From Ectocarpus siliculosus (taxonomy: Eukaryota; Sar; Phaeophyceae; Ectocarpales; Ectocarpaceae): a stretch of DNA of 64,000 nt. The DNA is taken from NCBI GenBank assembly GCA_000310025.1, contig FN649752.1, forward strand, positions 1,920,059 through 1,984,058. Reading direction: 5' to 3'. Below the pieces are notes generated by a model. That model was given only the letters and a program-made list of their open reading frames with translations, made no database searches and was not told the origin of the DNA. Shown one piece after another: positions 1 through 13,108 of this stretch; position 1 is the first letter of the stretch, and every line of letters starts with the position of its first letter. A program made the translations under genes and the position numbers.

Positions 1-908
1 CCCAGCGAGTGGCTAAGTGAGCAAGAGAGCAAGTCCTACAAACAACGTTGCCCACGGATTAGTCGGAACACGAGTGTGCTTGATTCTCTGTCTTGATGGC
101 GGAAAAGCGCTTCGGTAATACTCATTCAGCTTCTCCTTGCTATTTGTGTCATGGGTGACACCTGTCGGAGGAAACACGGTCCGCGTAACTAGTGGTTTGG
201 GATAGGTCGCTCGAAAAAATGTTAAGCAACGAGCCCTAAGCCAAACGCGGCAAGGTAGGTGCCGTGTGGCGTAACGACGATCACGAGACCGACTGATGGA
301 TCGACCACCAGCGGAATACCAAAAATCGTTTCATGGAACACCCGGCACAGTTTATTCGCACGGAGACACGACAGAGAAGGCGCCAGTACTACCACGGCGG
401 TATAAAACCAAAACAACGAGTGCGCACTAGCCCTTGGTCGACGTCAAGCGAGACACAAAGTGTTTCGTCTTGCCGGGTACTCTGTAGAACGGAAGAAAGA
501 GCGCGGAAAACACGCTAGGCATGGGTGGAGTAAGAGAAAGAGAGGTATCGTCGAGCCCCCAGACAGGGCAATGGTTTTCAATTATCTACACGCCGGTGAA
601 ATCCAGCCCGCGCGTGACCGTCAGAACAGAGGAAGACTGATCCTTCGGGTGTCCAATTTTGAGAGTGAAACCTTACACTTCTGGGAACATGTAGCTACAG
701 TAGAGTCCTCTGCTTCGGTGATCTAACGTCGAACCAGGACGCCAATCAACAGCACGTCTTACGTAGAGTGTGTCTCCCTCCAGTACCCGATGAGCTGACC
801 CTCCTACCCTCGGAGCTCCTATCCCCCCCTCTTCGAAACGCTCGCTGCGACCCCCCTGCCTCAGCAATCGCTCGGAAATCCTACCCCTCCTGTCGTCGGA
901 ACTCTCAC
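1..908. other. Left edge, no certain gene
   Basis: No exon can be assigned with confidence. On the minus strand an acceptor-like site near 165 opens a short coding-like stretch containing HDTNSKEKLNEYYRSAF, which could be a further exon of the GDSL gene. Its phase does not fit directly behind the exon ending at 909, so another exon would be needed between them. Confidence 0.3.
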
Positions 909-3900
909 CGCGATGATGTGCACGTGGGTGGAAGTGACCGTGCCGTCGTCTGCGACGTCGAACAGCATGTCGAACGGGACGTAAGGGTCGACGTAGCCCT
1001 CGCCCCCGATGGAGTAGCGGGCCGTGGCTGCGCTGTGCGAGTTGAGATCCTCGTTCCCGATGTAGATGATGTGCGTGTAGTCTGCAAATTGTAGCACACG
1101 ATCGTTCGTCGATTTTTCGGTAAATTACGGCGGTACACGTTTTTGTCAGTTCGTCGAAGGAAAAATGGGGCGAGGCCCATCGACGCAAAACTTCATGCTA
1201 AGCTACGCAAAGTAGACCGAACCGTTGTCTCTGGTACGAGGGCGTTTCCAGTCCGTTGAGTTCGTTGAAGAAACTGCAAGCTTCCTCAATCGAGCCACGT
1301 CCAGTAGATTGAACCATTGTCCGTTGCGCACGGAATCCGCTCAGTGGCAGGTGTTACTATCACTGTGGGGTAGTACCAGAGCACGTATGTACGTTCTGCG
1401 TCAGATGTGGACAATCGGTGTCGTCAGTCACATCGTGTGTATGAGTGTGTTTTCTTCAGTAGCATCGACCGCGCTAACCGGCAGACCAATGAAAATACGT
1501 CCGTCTGGCGGCGGGAAAAAAACAATTAACACTTTTTAACCAAACGGTAAGAGGTCTACCCCCAGGGGGGGGGCGCAGGAGTTGGTACATGTGTGTATGT
1601 GCAAAATAAACTACAAGGACAAACGGCATTTTCGCGGGGGAATGAACTCAGCCAACACTCGAACACGCCGGAGAGCCCCGGCTGATGCTCAGGTGTGTGT
1701 TCCGGAGGCGGCCCGACCCCTGCGGGAAGAGACCAAACCGCCGCCCGCCCGTGCCAGTGTCGTTGCCGCCATGGCACTTAAAACGCCTCCGAACACATTT
1801 AGACTCTCCGAGACCAGTAGCAGTTGGCCTTGCCGCCTACCTCCCTTTTCCGTGGGGCTAAGACGCAAGCTGTGCGTCGAGGTCGACCACCACCAACTAC
1901 CATGCCATTGAGACACTTATTTCCTTGTTTATTGGCACCAAAAGAGTCTCGGTGTCAACCCAAAATCAACATGGACCCTCAGTCGGTTGTCGATTCCGTT
2001 GTAGTATCATACCACGTGCCTATCGCTCACCAGCAGTCTCATGCAAATCGGCGTCGTTGAAGTATCGGGTGATCTGCTCGTCCAGGGTCTGGTGTGCGCG
2101 TGCGTGTGCGTGTTTGGGGACAGGAACAACGATGATGATGGAATTCAAGTGGCCTGATCTGAAAAGAGAGAGCAAATGGCGAGCGATCTATGCAATAGTC
2201 CCCTGGTTGAGCTTGAACCGCAGCAGTCTCAACGGCAACACGGAGCAGGGGAGCTGTCCCTTCGAACAAGCTAGAGGTCACCAGCAGCGAACAGCTTGGG
2301 GGGCACGATATACGTCGGATAGGCTGTTCCGTGCACGGCGGAGAACAACATGAAAATGCGGAACCAACCGCAAAAAAATGAAGCCTCGACGAATGAACAA
2401 CTGTGGCCCAAAACTTCACAGCCTGGCGGACGTGGAAAAAACGTTTTTCTTGTGGAACATCGTTCTGTGCTTCACATTGACATTGACCTACACATACAGT
2501 AACACTTTCGATGGTGCTTCGATAGACATCGCAAGAGGGGACGACAGAGGCGCGAATGAATCCCAAAAAACACACAAGTGACAACTGTTCGCTCACTACC
2601 CATCCACAGGAAAATGAATTTCTTGTTGCGCCTACAGCACGACACGGCTGTTGCACCCAACGCAACGCGAGAACGTCTTTCTCGCTTCCTCCCGCCTCAC
2701 CCCCGTGGGGAGGTCTTCCCCCTCGCCGGTGTAGCCCTCGCAATTCTCCCGGGTGCGGAAGGTCTCGGTGGCGGAGGCGGTGGCGGTGGCGAAGTTAAGC
2801 TCCTGCAAGCATGCAAGCAAGCACCCCGCGGCAAGACAAGGGCCAGCCCACGTGACGGAGTACCGACACACGTTTCTTCGTTTCATTCTCTGGTGGGGGG
2901 GCAATCACGGACACCTCTCTGCTAACTCGTAACACAACAGCTCCTTTTTTCGGCCCGGTGTGTTCTCCCTGGGGATGTGAAAAGACAAGACCGAGTCGCC
3001 CCAAGTGGGGGAGGACGCAGCATATTTACGCACGAAACAAGCAGTCTCCCGCTCTGGGCTTGACGTGGCACCAGGCACATACGCAATGCCGAGGCCGAAA
3101 TAGAGAAACAGCGCCCATTGAACATGTAACAGCCAATCTTCCAAACGCATTTCTGAACTAGAGCTTTCGTTCGTTCGACCACGGCCTATGACCAAAAAAA
3201 TATATATACTCATCTCACACACCCTCGAACAATACATGCCATGTCAAGGCGCTGTTGCGTGGGGGGGGTGTACTCATAGTCGTGCATGCCTTAGCGGTTA
3301 GACAATTGACAGCGCGTCCTCGAGAGTGCGGTGCATTGTTTCCCCAGGATGATCGATCACCGATGGCCAACCAGGGGGCGGGAGAGATGTTGAGAACAGT
3401 TGTTTTCCAAAGGCGGGCGCGCGACTGCCCCCCCATGAGTCCAAAAAGCTAGTGCTTGCTCGTGCTGGTCGTATTCAAGCTAGGCTCGTTCCTGACGTGG
3501 CCGGACTTCCTGTACGCCTATTTTCTGCTAGACAACAACCAAAGGGGGAAGAACACCCCTCTTCCCGTCTCGCGCTGGGTTTATTTTACCTGAGGCACGT
3601 TGAGCCACTCCGGCCACATCTTCCCGTTGGTCATGGACCCGGCCCCGGGGAGAAAGGCACGGAACTTGGACTGAAAGAAACCAACACGGTGGGCGATGAC
3701 AACAACGACGGCAGAATGGCATTGCCCGGGGCGTCGGTGAGGAAACGAGGAGGAGATTGGCCGCAAGTGTATGGTGGACGAGAACATGTGTTCTGATGCT
3801 GTTGCTGCCATGTTTGTTGCTATCACTTGAATGTCNNNNNNNNNNNNNNNNNNNNNNNNNNNNNNNNNNNNNNNNNNNNNNNNNNNNNNNNNNNNNNNNN

Positions 3901-6900
3901 NNNNNNNNNNNNNNNNNNNNNNNNNNNNNNNNNNNNNNNNNNNNNNNNNNNNNNNNNNNNNNNNNNNNNNNNNNNNNNNNNNNNNNNNNNNNNNNNNNNN
4001 NNNNNNNNNNNNNNNNNNNNNNNNNNNNNNNNNNNNNNNNNNNNNNNNNNNNNNNNNNNNNNNNNNNNNNNNNNNNNNNNNNNNNNNNNNNNNNNNNNNN
4101 NNNNNNNNNNNNNNNNNNNNNNNNNNNNNNNNNNNNNNNNNNNNNNNNNNNNNNNNNNNNNNNNNNNNNNNNNNNNNNNNNNNNNNNNNNNNNNNGCGCA
4201 ACTTTAATCTTGATCCGCGAGCAATGATGAACAACTCGTCAGTAAGTCATGAACTCCCCCCCCCCCCCCCCCGCACGCGCGCGTGCCCCCGCTAGCAGCG
4301 TATTCGTTTCAAGCCGGAGCCAATTTACGGGAGAGGTGCGTTCTTGGATTCAGGGCCGACGACGGGGCTGTGCACTGCGGGCGTCCTTGCCTGGCGTCTC
4401 ACAATGGCCGCGACCGCGACCCTGACACTCAAGCCAATCCCTCGGGCAAACACATCGACCGCGACCGCACGCGCGTACACACAAGCCCCACCCCCCACCA
4501 CCCCGATGTCAACCAGCGTGACGCGGCCTTGATGAAGACTGTCCACTCGACAGCGCGCATTGACCGCACGCGCGTACCCGCGGCCCCCCCGACGCCAATC
4601 AACATGGCATACGACCACATGGGTAAAGACGGTTCTTTACCAAGGGGCGGCGGCGGAGATGTACAGGCCAAGACGGACGCGGAGCTATATTAGCTCTACC
4701 AAACACACAAGAGACTATGTACATCCGGAAAGAGGCACACACCGCGTCCACTCCAAAACGGCAACTGGCTTGATGGTGGCAAGCGCGTGTGTACTGCACC
4801 TCGCTGTCGGGAGCCTCGTACAGCTTTGGCCAAGGGTACACCCCGATGCCCTCGAAGACGTAGCTCGCCGGCGCGTTGTACCGCCTGCCGGTGTCTGACT
4901 GCGAGTCTCCGAACACGACCATCTGCGCTCGCGCAAAATGTTATAACGTGGGGAGATCGGAGAAGCGCCAACACGCAAGACACAGCAAGGGGGTTAAGGG
5001 GGGGAGAGTGATTTTGGTGGGGGTGAGATCAGGCTGCTGTTGGGGCTTGCTTGCGCGTGCAATGCGTTCTCGGCTTGGGAGGAGAAATAAAGACGAAACA
5101 AGGAAACAGATCAACAAGACGGGAGGGACTCGAAGAACAAGCCTGTCTGCAAGCGGAAAGGCGGCAGTAGTCTGCCGAGAGTTAGCCGGAGGGTCGGCAA
5201 TAGACCGAAGACTTGAGAAGCATGCAACCGGACAAACTCTAGCAAGGTGGGTAAAGAGCCACCGCAAGTACTACGGGCATTATTGGAAGCTCTTGTGGGC
5301 CCGGAGCCAACTCCAGATTCCCATCACATCGTGGCGCGGGGGGGGCTCGCGCTATTCTCCGCCACTCCGACGCTTTGTCGAGCAGCGAATGGATACTGGT
5401 ATAGACTCCGCCTATTCAGGTTTATCGAACCTCATTCTCAAACCAACCTTTGTGGACACCCACATGGAGTCTGCAAACAATGTCGAATCGATCGAAAGAG
5501 CGTTGATTGCCAAAAGATTGGACTTGGGTACACAGAACGACAGTGGTCCATGGCCTGCTGTTTCCCAACATGTGGGGTTTCTGTTCGCAAGCGGCATGGC
5601 GTAGCAACCAACAACCCCGAACACAAAAGTTGCAAGCCCCGAACACAAGGAAGGTTGCAGATGGTTGAAAACAACCCCAGAATATTGTTCTTCGGAAGGC
5701 AAAACAAACTCCTAACTCGTCGCTTCTCGACTGCCGGGCGGGGTGACCATTTTTGGTCCAACCACGTGCTGGTTCAGTTCAGGAGAGAGCTATATTGCAC
5801 TGCTTGTGGCATGGGTTCTGTTGCTCTTGTGTGTTTTCCACGCGAATCCACAGCGAAACAATACTCGCCTCGACCAAGAGGGGGGGTGGGGGGGGGGGGG
5901 TTAGTCGTCATATCCAGCGGTGTACCGGCGGGCGTCTAGCTCTTCCCAACCCGTTGGCTGTGGCTTGTCACCGCACATGAGACGGCTTTCTACTTCACGC
6001 ACCGCAGCAGCTTTCTTTCGTCGACCTCACATGAGCTTTCGTGGCTCGAGAGACCAGTAAGAGGCAGCGGCGGAACCCGAACACGGGTGTCGAAGGATAA
6101 AACTCGTTTCGCCGTGACATTTTCGTATTTTTTCTCGTTCTGTCGGCGGAAGTGCCGTCGCGAACCTGGTGGATGAAGGGCACAAGCTTCCCCGAGGGGC
6201 TGACATCCTTCCTCCGGTAGTATGAAATGGTTTCTCGTAAGTAGGTGCTATCGGAGGCCTGATATGGCGATGTGCGCATGTATTCCGAATCCCCCGCGGT
6301 TTTTTGCCCCTGATGTACATTCTTTCTTGCATACCCCCCACCCCCACCCACCCCCAAATACCCCCCTTTGATCTTACACTTGTTTTCACGGTCGTCTTCC
6401 CGGTTGATGAACCTAATAGGGGCGTTTCTTGTGTATACATACCGATTCGACTAATTGTTTCTCCGCCGCGAAGGTCAACAGCTCCAGAAACAAATACTGG
6501 TAAACGATAACGTCGGGGGATCCCCCCCGCTGTCGACACGGAAAGCAGCAGCGTTCTTGAATGCCCTCGCCCGTTCTCGCCTCAAGACCTCTCTCCACAC
6601 TCCCTCATCAAGAGGAGAAAGGGAACAAAGAAAACATATCCCATCCGCCCTCCAAACGATTCAACGCTCACCCTGGAGTACTGTAGAGAGGGCGCGCGTT
6701 GTTGTACGAACCGCATTGTACCGTACACTCCTCGGAGGGGGCGCGCTTACCAGTGGCGCCACCACATGAATCGCGTACGAGTACTCTGGCTCTGGCTAGA
6801 AAGCGGTCAAAGGGCATCGGGCAGGTGGTGCGGTCTACATGTCTACATCACCCCAAGGCGCTACTTTGCAAGATTGGGAATAGAGGCAGGATGGGGGTAC

Positions 6901-7975
6901 TGCTGTGTGTGTAGCTGCTTTGTACAGTAAAAAGTAAGCTAACCTTGGGCCCACAAAACAAGAAGAAACGGAGACAAGGCCCCACAAAATTGATCCTTCT
7001 CCACCCACAGGCCTCTCGGCATCTATCTGCGTTTTGTCTGAGTGACCGACGGCTGTTGGGTGTTTCCTGTCCTCCCTCTCGCCGGCATGTATGTGCAGCA
7101 GATGAACCGAGATCCTGATTGTTCACAATAATTCTTCTCATAAATAAAGTATCTTTGCTCCATCGGCAAGATGCGAGATTTTCGCAAGTCGTCAGTCAAT
7201 CGTCGCCCCGGCAAGTAAGTCCGGTGCGTCAGTTGGGATAACCTCGCGTTGCCCTGGCGTTACCCCCTTCTATCATGTTGTTTACGGGTCCGAAACTTCA
7301 TGGACTGCAAATCTCGCAATACGTTGTAAGCTATCCGTGAGACTCGTACAAAAAACAAAGAGACTGAACTCCTACACGAATCGCGTGTTCTGATGTCATT
7401 TATTAAACATTGTATTAAACGTTGGAAGACCACCGCCGAGGACACACAGTTGAATCTACGTACAATACCTCAACAAAAACAAATATGCACCTACAGACCT
7501 ACAATACCTCCTGCCCTGTGCGACTCCGTCCGCTGCGCCAAACAAAAACGGTAAATTAGGTAGCTTGGCGGCAGCGCCAACAAAGCATGGAGACAAAAAA
7601 CAAACCCATACAAACAACGTCAGAGCTGACCGTCGAGAAAACGAGCAAAACAGCGGACTACTACTATAGCCTAAAATACGTAGCGGCGGGAGCCCAGGCG
7701 GAACAACTAGTGCATGTATGTATCGTATGTACGTACCGCACGAGAGAGGTTCTCACCGGACGAGACAACCTTCGGCTTTGTGTGTGTTTTCGCATACCTT
7801 TGCGTTCAGTATCGTATGCATAATTAAATACCTTCGGGTTCGTGCGCCACTTCTTGTACGGTAGAGGCCTGGTGCTGCGGCCATCTTCTTCTTGCGCCGC
7901 CGCTCCCTGGAGGGCCAACGCCAGCAGCGCGACCGCGGGCGCAATCCCCATCGACGACGTCTTGGGCTCCATCAT
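909..7975 (-). CDS. Secreted GDSL-type esterase/lipase-like protein, 3' end not found
   Basis: Probable secreted serine esterase/lipase of the GDSL family. Six exons join with matching phases: 7975-7832, 4922-4800, 3670-3590, 2802-2701, 2088-2031 and 1081-909 (about 227 residues). Exon 1 starts at an ATG and encodes a signal peptide (MGIAPAVALLALALQGAAAQ). Exon 2 carries block I, VVFGDSQSDTG, with the nucleophile Ser. Exon 3 holds NGKMWPEWL, like the family's SNGPVWPEYL. Exon 4 starts ELNFATATA, like the usual NFA-GGATA block. Exon 6 has IIYIGNEDLNS at the GGND block, so the oxyanion-hole Asn (residue 179) is present but the motif is unusual. The first four introns are phase 0, the fifth phase 1. 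The C-terminal Asp-His block was not found; the gene probably continues below 909, perhaps off the window. Intron 1 is 2.9 kb and the assembly gap lies in intron 2. Family assignment is fairly sure, substrate unknown. Confidence 0.75.
1463..1500 (+). repeat. Dispersed repeat with CATCGACCGCGCTAACCGGC core
   Basis: This short segment, in an intron of the GDSL gene, matches repeats found more than 58 kb away in the last intron of the TFIIE alpha gene (60439, 60532, 60599, 60709). Shared parts are a GTGTGTTTTC-like stretch, the CATCGACCGCGCT core and a following GACCA-TGAAAAT. Confidence 0.6.
3836..4195. other. Assembly gap (360 N)
   Basis: A run of 360 undetermined bases inside intron 2 of the GDSL-type gene. 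Open frames that cross it have no meaning. Confidence 0.99.
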
Positions 7976-8934
7976 TTGGTGGTGGTGGTGGTGTGCAATC
8001 TATCTGCTGCGAAGTGAGAAAGAATGGCCGCGTGTCAACGCCAGGCAGTTGGTGGTGTAGGCAGGGTTCGTTCGCCATGTTCTTCTGCCTCTTTAAAGCA
8101 GCGGCCAACAAAGACATATGGAAGGACCCAACCCCCCCCCCCTAAAAAAAAAAAGAAGCCACTGCGGGTAAGCAACGAACAAATTGACACATATCCGCAT
8201 ACTACAGTAAACCAAGACAGCAGTACAACCAACTTTACGCTACATGCATGCCTACACAGCAGTCTAGACGTCTAGACGATACAACTTCCCGCGCGGAAAT
8301 AAATGTTGGTTGGTGAAGAAGCCAAATTTGCAGAAAAGCGAAGTTTTCGCACGAAAGGGAAACGAACCATTAGACTATTCAGCTCGCCGAAAAAACTGTG
8401 CTGCCAACCAGTCCATCCCCCGCCGAAAGAGTCGTTGATTCGCACCATAGACTAGAGAGGAGTGAGAATGACTCTTAACATCACGGTTGATCGGTGATGC
8501 CGGCGCGTTGTTGCTGCGCATGTAACGTTCGGGTAGCTGTGTGTGATGATTGCAAATCTTCCGCGCGCCGCCGTTGACCGCCGAGTTCGTGTCATATGCA
8601 CACATGGTTGACGACGTAATAACTCGTGTTTCACCGTCAATTAACCCAGCGGTTTCAGGAACCAGCTTTGAGCGCGGGGATTGCTGCTGCGGACTTGCTG
8701 CTGCCTTGAAGTATAAGGCATGGGTCTATGCCAACAAACGGGGGGAAAATGGTGGGCCTAGAGAAAAGGGAGGGAGAGCACTAGACCAAAAAGGGATGGA
8801 CGGGTGGACGCGGGCGGTGCATGGCCGGCCGGCCATCCCCAGTCCCCTTGCTACGTGTTTGTGGCTTGTTGGAATCCCGCACGCCACACGCACAGACAGG
8901 CAGAGAGACCGGTTTGAAAAGCAACTTCATTTGT
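7976..8934. other. Intergenic, upstream of the GDSL-type gene
   Basis: Probable promoter side of the minus-strand GDSL gene. It contains a GGT-rich stretch at 7977-7992 and A-rich and C-rich homopolymers near 8133-8155. No coding region is convincing. Confidence 0.4.
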
Positions 8935-9170
8935 CCGGCCGACGAGGAAGGTACAAAGAGAGGAAATTGCACCCCACGTTGGAAGTCGGTGTGAAAACCG
9001 CCGCAAGGAAGGAGGGCGAAGGGAATAAAAAAAAAACGGAGATAGATGTCGACGTTTGCGTCGTGGAACGATCCTTCCGTACAACGCAGGTACTCACCAA
9101 TGCAAGACGGGGAGGTAAAATAAATACCGATCGTGAAAGTCAAAGCGCAAGGTCAGCCGGTTAGAAGAGC
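8935..9170 (+). repeat. Dispersed repeat, copy A
   Basis: About 235 bp closely similar to 18777-19010, sharing GAGGAAATTGCACCCCACGT, GTCGACGTTTGCGTCGTGGA and GTACTCACCAATGCAAGA. The 3' part also matches 19318-19410. It is probably a fragment of a transposon family; no terminal structure is visible. Confidence 0.7.
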
Positions 9171-9959
9171 GATCGACGAGCCGATGCAAATATTGAAAAT
9201 AGAAAAAAATACCCCCACACTCCCACATGAGGTACATAATACTCCTCCCCCCACACACACACCCGGTTGTGAACGGAATGTTGACAGAAGGGATAGGGTT
9301 CAAGGAGTACCTACACGGGCAATGGATGGGTGCAGGAGGGACAAAGCTGAAGGTCATATTTGGGACTGGGGAATTTCGGCCTTCGAGAACATACTTGAAG
9401 GCGAACATTTACGGTCAGGAGGTCAGAAAAGTCAAGTAAGTGTGAACGAATTCCGCTCCGAGTGCGAAAACCGCGTTCTTGTAGTCCCAGAATGTCCGTT
9501 ATACGAAAAGGGAATCGTGATGAGTGACCCGGGAATCGCAGGAAGGTACTTGTACAGCGGAAATGTTTGAGGCAGGGAATATAGCCAGGGATGGTGTAGG
9601 ACGTGGTGGGTGAAGTGATATCGGTAGGATAAAGATTGAATTGGGAACTGTTTTGAGCACCTTTGGCAAAGTAGGAACTATTGGCCGCCAGTGATCGGTC
9701 CTCAAGGCAACAATGCTCCGTCCTCTCGAGGACGCGTTGTGGGGTAACATCTGAGCCATTCAATACAAGGGTGCGTCCCCCGCGCACACATCCGGTGGAA
9801 ATATTTTTTCGGGCCAACATGAGAACCTACTCAGAAAATATGATAAAAAGTGAATACGGCGACACACCGGTATTCAATGGGGGGTTGGTTGTTGTGTTAC
9901 GTCGCACATCTATGGAATTTTCCGGTGTCCAGTTTTTAGTTTTAGAAAGGTGTACCCCC

Positions 9960-10110
9960 TTTGGGGCAGTTAGCTTGTGACCACGGAAGGCGTCCGCGTC
10001 AGTTGTACCGTTATAGTATAGTATAGTGTAGTATAGTACGGACATTAGAAGTACTGAGCGGAGACCGGAGCGGTTTTAATGTGAAGACAGCAACAGCAAC
10101 AACAACAAAA
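9960..10110 (+). repeat. Dispersed repeat ending in an AATGTGAAGA-(CAA)n motif, copy 1
   Basis: The segment contains GTGACCACGG, a GTCAG, a TATAG microsatellite near 10013-10036, TACGGACATTAGAAG and then GGAGCGGTTTTAATGTGAAG followed by CAACAACAACAA-like repeats. The same order of blocks occurs at 28485-28590. The final motif also occurs at 12240-12300 and inside the foldback element. Confidence 0.6.
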
Positions 10111-12209
10111 CATTACATGAATACAGCGCAACATCGCAAGCACCTACCCAAACCTACCGAAAAAAACAAAATTAAGCACATGGCATGCACAGACACAGAA
10201 TGAAGTACATGTGTGCATATGCTACTTAGACAGTACCTACCATAGTTGTTAACTATACAGCAGACTGCCGTAGTAAAGCGGAAATAAAAAAACACACCAC
10301 AGAAGCCCACCACGCCTTACAATCTGGTGTCAAGGCCACGCCTTTTTTTCTTGTGCTGCTTTATTTCTTGGCTTGGACCGCCCGGGTAAGCTGCGGAACC
10401 CGAAGACAGGAGAACGCAGCTTCCCGCACCCGCTGCCCGGGCGGGTGTGGGGTGGTGGTTGTACATCAGAGGTGGACGAGTGTATGGGCGCATCTCTCAG
10501 ATCTCCGATATCGAAACGTGGGGGCGAGACACGCCGTCAGACCAGCACCAGGATGTGGCAGCGCCACACAAGCACACTGCACATAACTCTAGGTGTTATC
10601 GCGTCACCTCTTCTCTGCAACAAACGAATCTATCTCACCAGGGCTTTCTGTGGGCTCTCCATCAGAGGCGCACTCTAGCAAGTTTTTGGCTGTGGTACAC
10701 TCTGTATCGGGCGGAAAGGTCAAAGAGAGCCGGTGCAATGAGATAGCCTTTGGTCCGACCCACCTTGTGAGCCTGTGAACCGTCGTCGCCGACCATTGAT
10801 CCATAGTCTAGATCCCATGTCGTTCTCTAATCCTTGTGTGCGCCTGCTGCTGCTGCTGCTATTGCTGCTGCTGCTATTGCGGGCTAGACATGGTACTGCA
10901 TACCTGCTGTAGGCTGTGCGCAACATTCGGGTACTTTACAGCAGGTAGGTGCATGCAAGAATGTAGCATTCGGGTACGTGCCCACACAAACTCCCGCCTC
11001 CATCCAAGATCGGGAAACAAACGGGGTAAAAAATTCTGCGCGCTGCGGACGTGTCCCTGCAGTCTTCAAAGAGTTTTTTTACAGCACAAAGGCCGCTGTA
11101 ACTGCAACAACACCATCGGTTGTAGACTACAGCAGTGAACGAGCGGCAAACCGGCAGCACGCCGTGACTCTGCGGCTGTTTTGTCGTGTTTCGGTCAAGT
11201 GCCTCCCTCGCATCCATCTGGGGACAACGGCCTCAATAGGCATGCAGCAAGTTGCCGACGGTGCATGTGTGTGTGTGTGTGTTCAAATAACGTCACCGGC
11301 ACCGGAACGATTTGTCATACCGCGGAACCTACATGGAGTTTTTTGGACGCATAATTTCTTCTGCTGCTGGGTTCTTCTCACTTTTCGTGTATAGCCTGAA
11401 CCCAACCCCTTCCGCCGCGGGAGAGCCTGTAGACCATGATTCCTCAGTGCACAGGCTCTTGGACAGTCGGCGATCGATCCTACGATAAATCGGGTGTGTT
11501 CTAGACTACATACCAGTATAGGCTCCGCTGTCGAACTGTTCGTCCGCCCCCGATCTTTTCTTCAGGTACGCGTTTGAATGTGCGTGCACACACAGAGAGC
11601 TGAGGTGCGATGCTACACTACTCTCGTGGCCATTGAGTCAAGCCAGTCATACGCACTCCTCCCTTCCCGTGCACTGCGTGTATGTGCGTTGCTCTCGCTT
11701 CTTCCGTTCGTTGTGATGGGGTTGTGCGTGTTGGCGAAAAGAAGAGTAAAGAGTCGAGTCTGGCATTCCGGTCGAAGAAAAACTACGGGTGACGCTGTCC
11801 GTTCCTCTCTAGCTGTGTCCTCGCCACTGCTGCAGGGATGTATCACCCTGTTTCGCGGTGCTCGTGCCCATTCGACTGCAATACACCTCGCTCAAATCTC
11901 ACCCCCTTGCTCGCTGCCCTTGCTCGCTGCTGTGAAGAGGATAGCATCACCGCATGCGACAAAAGATTTTCGCTTTTGGCTACAGACGCATGTACCGTGA
12001 GGTGCAATCGTTCCGTGCCGTTGCGTACCGTTTGTTCGGCATTCGAGAGGCCTGATAAGCAAGCAGGATTGAGCTCAATCAATGTCAAGACCTTGAGCGC
12101 TTGTACCAACAAGGAATCTCTTGCCATCAAATTCGGTGTCGCCTCAGCTGCTTTCACGTACATACACACAATTCCTCCTTTGGCATACAAAGCGGGAACG
12201 GTAATTCAT
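10111..12209. other. Gene-poor stretch
   Basis: No coding region is convincing. A CTG/CTA-rich microsatellite lies at 10847-10877, a GT run at 11265-11282, and a self-complementary GC-rich segment around 10379-10446. Confidence 0.4.
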
Positions 12210-12300
12210 TCGGCTGCACGGGGTACTGGGTATATAAGAGAGAGATCGGAACGGTTTTTAATGTGAAGACAACAACAACAACAGCAACAACAACAACGGG
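12210..12300 (+). repeat. Dispersed AATGTGAAGA-(CAA)n repeat with TATA-like box, copy 2
   Basis: The sequence reads GGTACTGGGTATATAAGAGA, then a purine-rich GAGATCGGAACGGTTTTTAA, then TGTGAAGA and a CAA/CAG repeat to about 12298. Copy 28540-28590 shares nearly all of this. The TATATAAGAG followed by a CAA-rich leader could be a transposon promoter and 5' leader (inference). Confidence 0.55.
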
Positions 12301-13108
12301 GTACGAATCAACCATCAACCGTCCGCTACTGCATGTAGTGTAGTTTGATGACAAGGAAGGGTGGCCACATAAAAAGTTGAAAAGCGTGATCCTCTGCCTT
12401 CCTCTCAGTCTCCTCTCGCAAGTACCACGCCCGAGAAAACACTGCGTGCACTCACCTGGATGCCAATAGATCTTGGGCTGCAATGAAAGTGAAGGGGGAG
12501 GGGGGAGCGGGAGTGAAGGCGGGAGGAGCGGGTGGAGCAAGAAATCGGTCTGACCCGCCGTTCACGTAGGAAGTGTGCAGGTGGGCAGGTGGCACAGGTT
12601 TGTGGGGCCGGCAGGCTACCTCAAGGAGGTTTCGGATGAACCCTTCCTTTGATCCTTTGATCCGAAAAGTTCACCCGCATTTTGGCTGGAAGAAATGAAT
12701 CTCTGCGCTTCTCCGGAGATTGCATGGTTGATTGTCAATTGCAATGATGGTTTCGTGGTGTCATATTAAGAAAAAAAAAAAAAATGATGGCTTTGGTTGG
12801 TTGTTCTTCTTTATTGTATGTCCACGGGACCATTCTGACAGCACTTCAGACAGCAGCTGCATGCCCCGAGCTTGTTGTGCACCATACACCATGGTGTTAT
12901 TTTGTACAGACAGCACTTCAGACAGCAGACGCTGTAGTCGACAAACATTCATTTTGGTGAAGTGCGGGACAAGGGGGGTGATGCCGCCTGCTGTAGTCGA
13001 ATTGTAGTGTGTGGGCGTGTAGTTCAGTTGTGAGCACGCAAACGTGCTGCAGGGATAGATTGTAGGTGTACCTCCTCGGGCTTGTGTACCCTTTTCTTGC
13101 TAATAGTG

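Noticed and set aside
2039-2743. Minus-strand open frame of 234 residues
   Set aside because: It lies in another frame over GDSL exons 4 and 5 and their intron. The spliced exons fit the family, the frame does not.
3581-4295. Several long open frames crossing the N run
   Set aside because: They consist mostly of undetermined bases and are artefacts of the gap.
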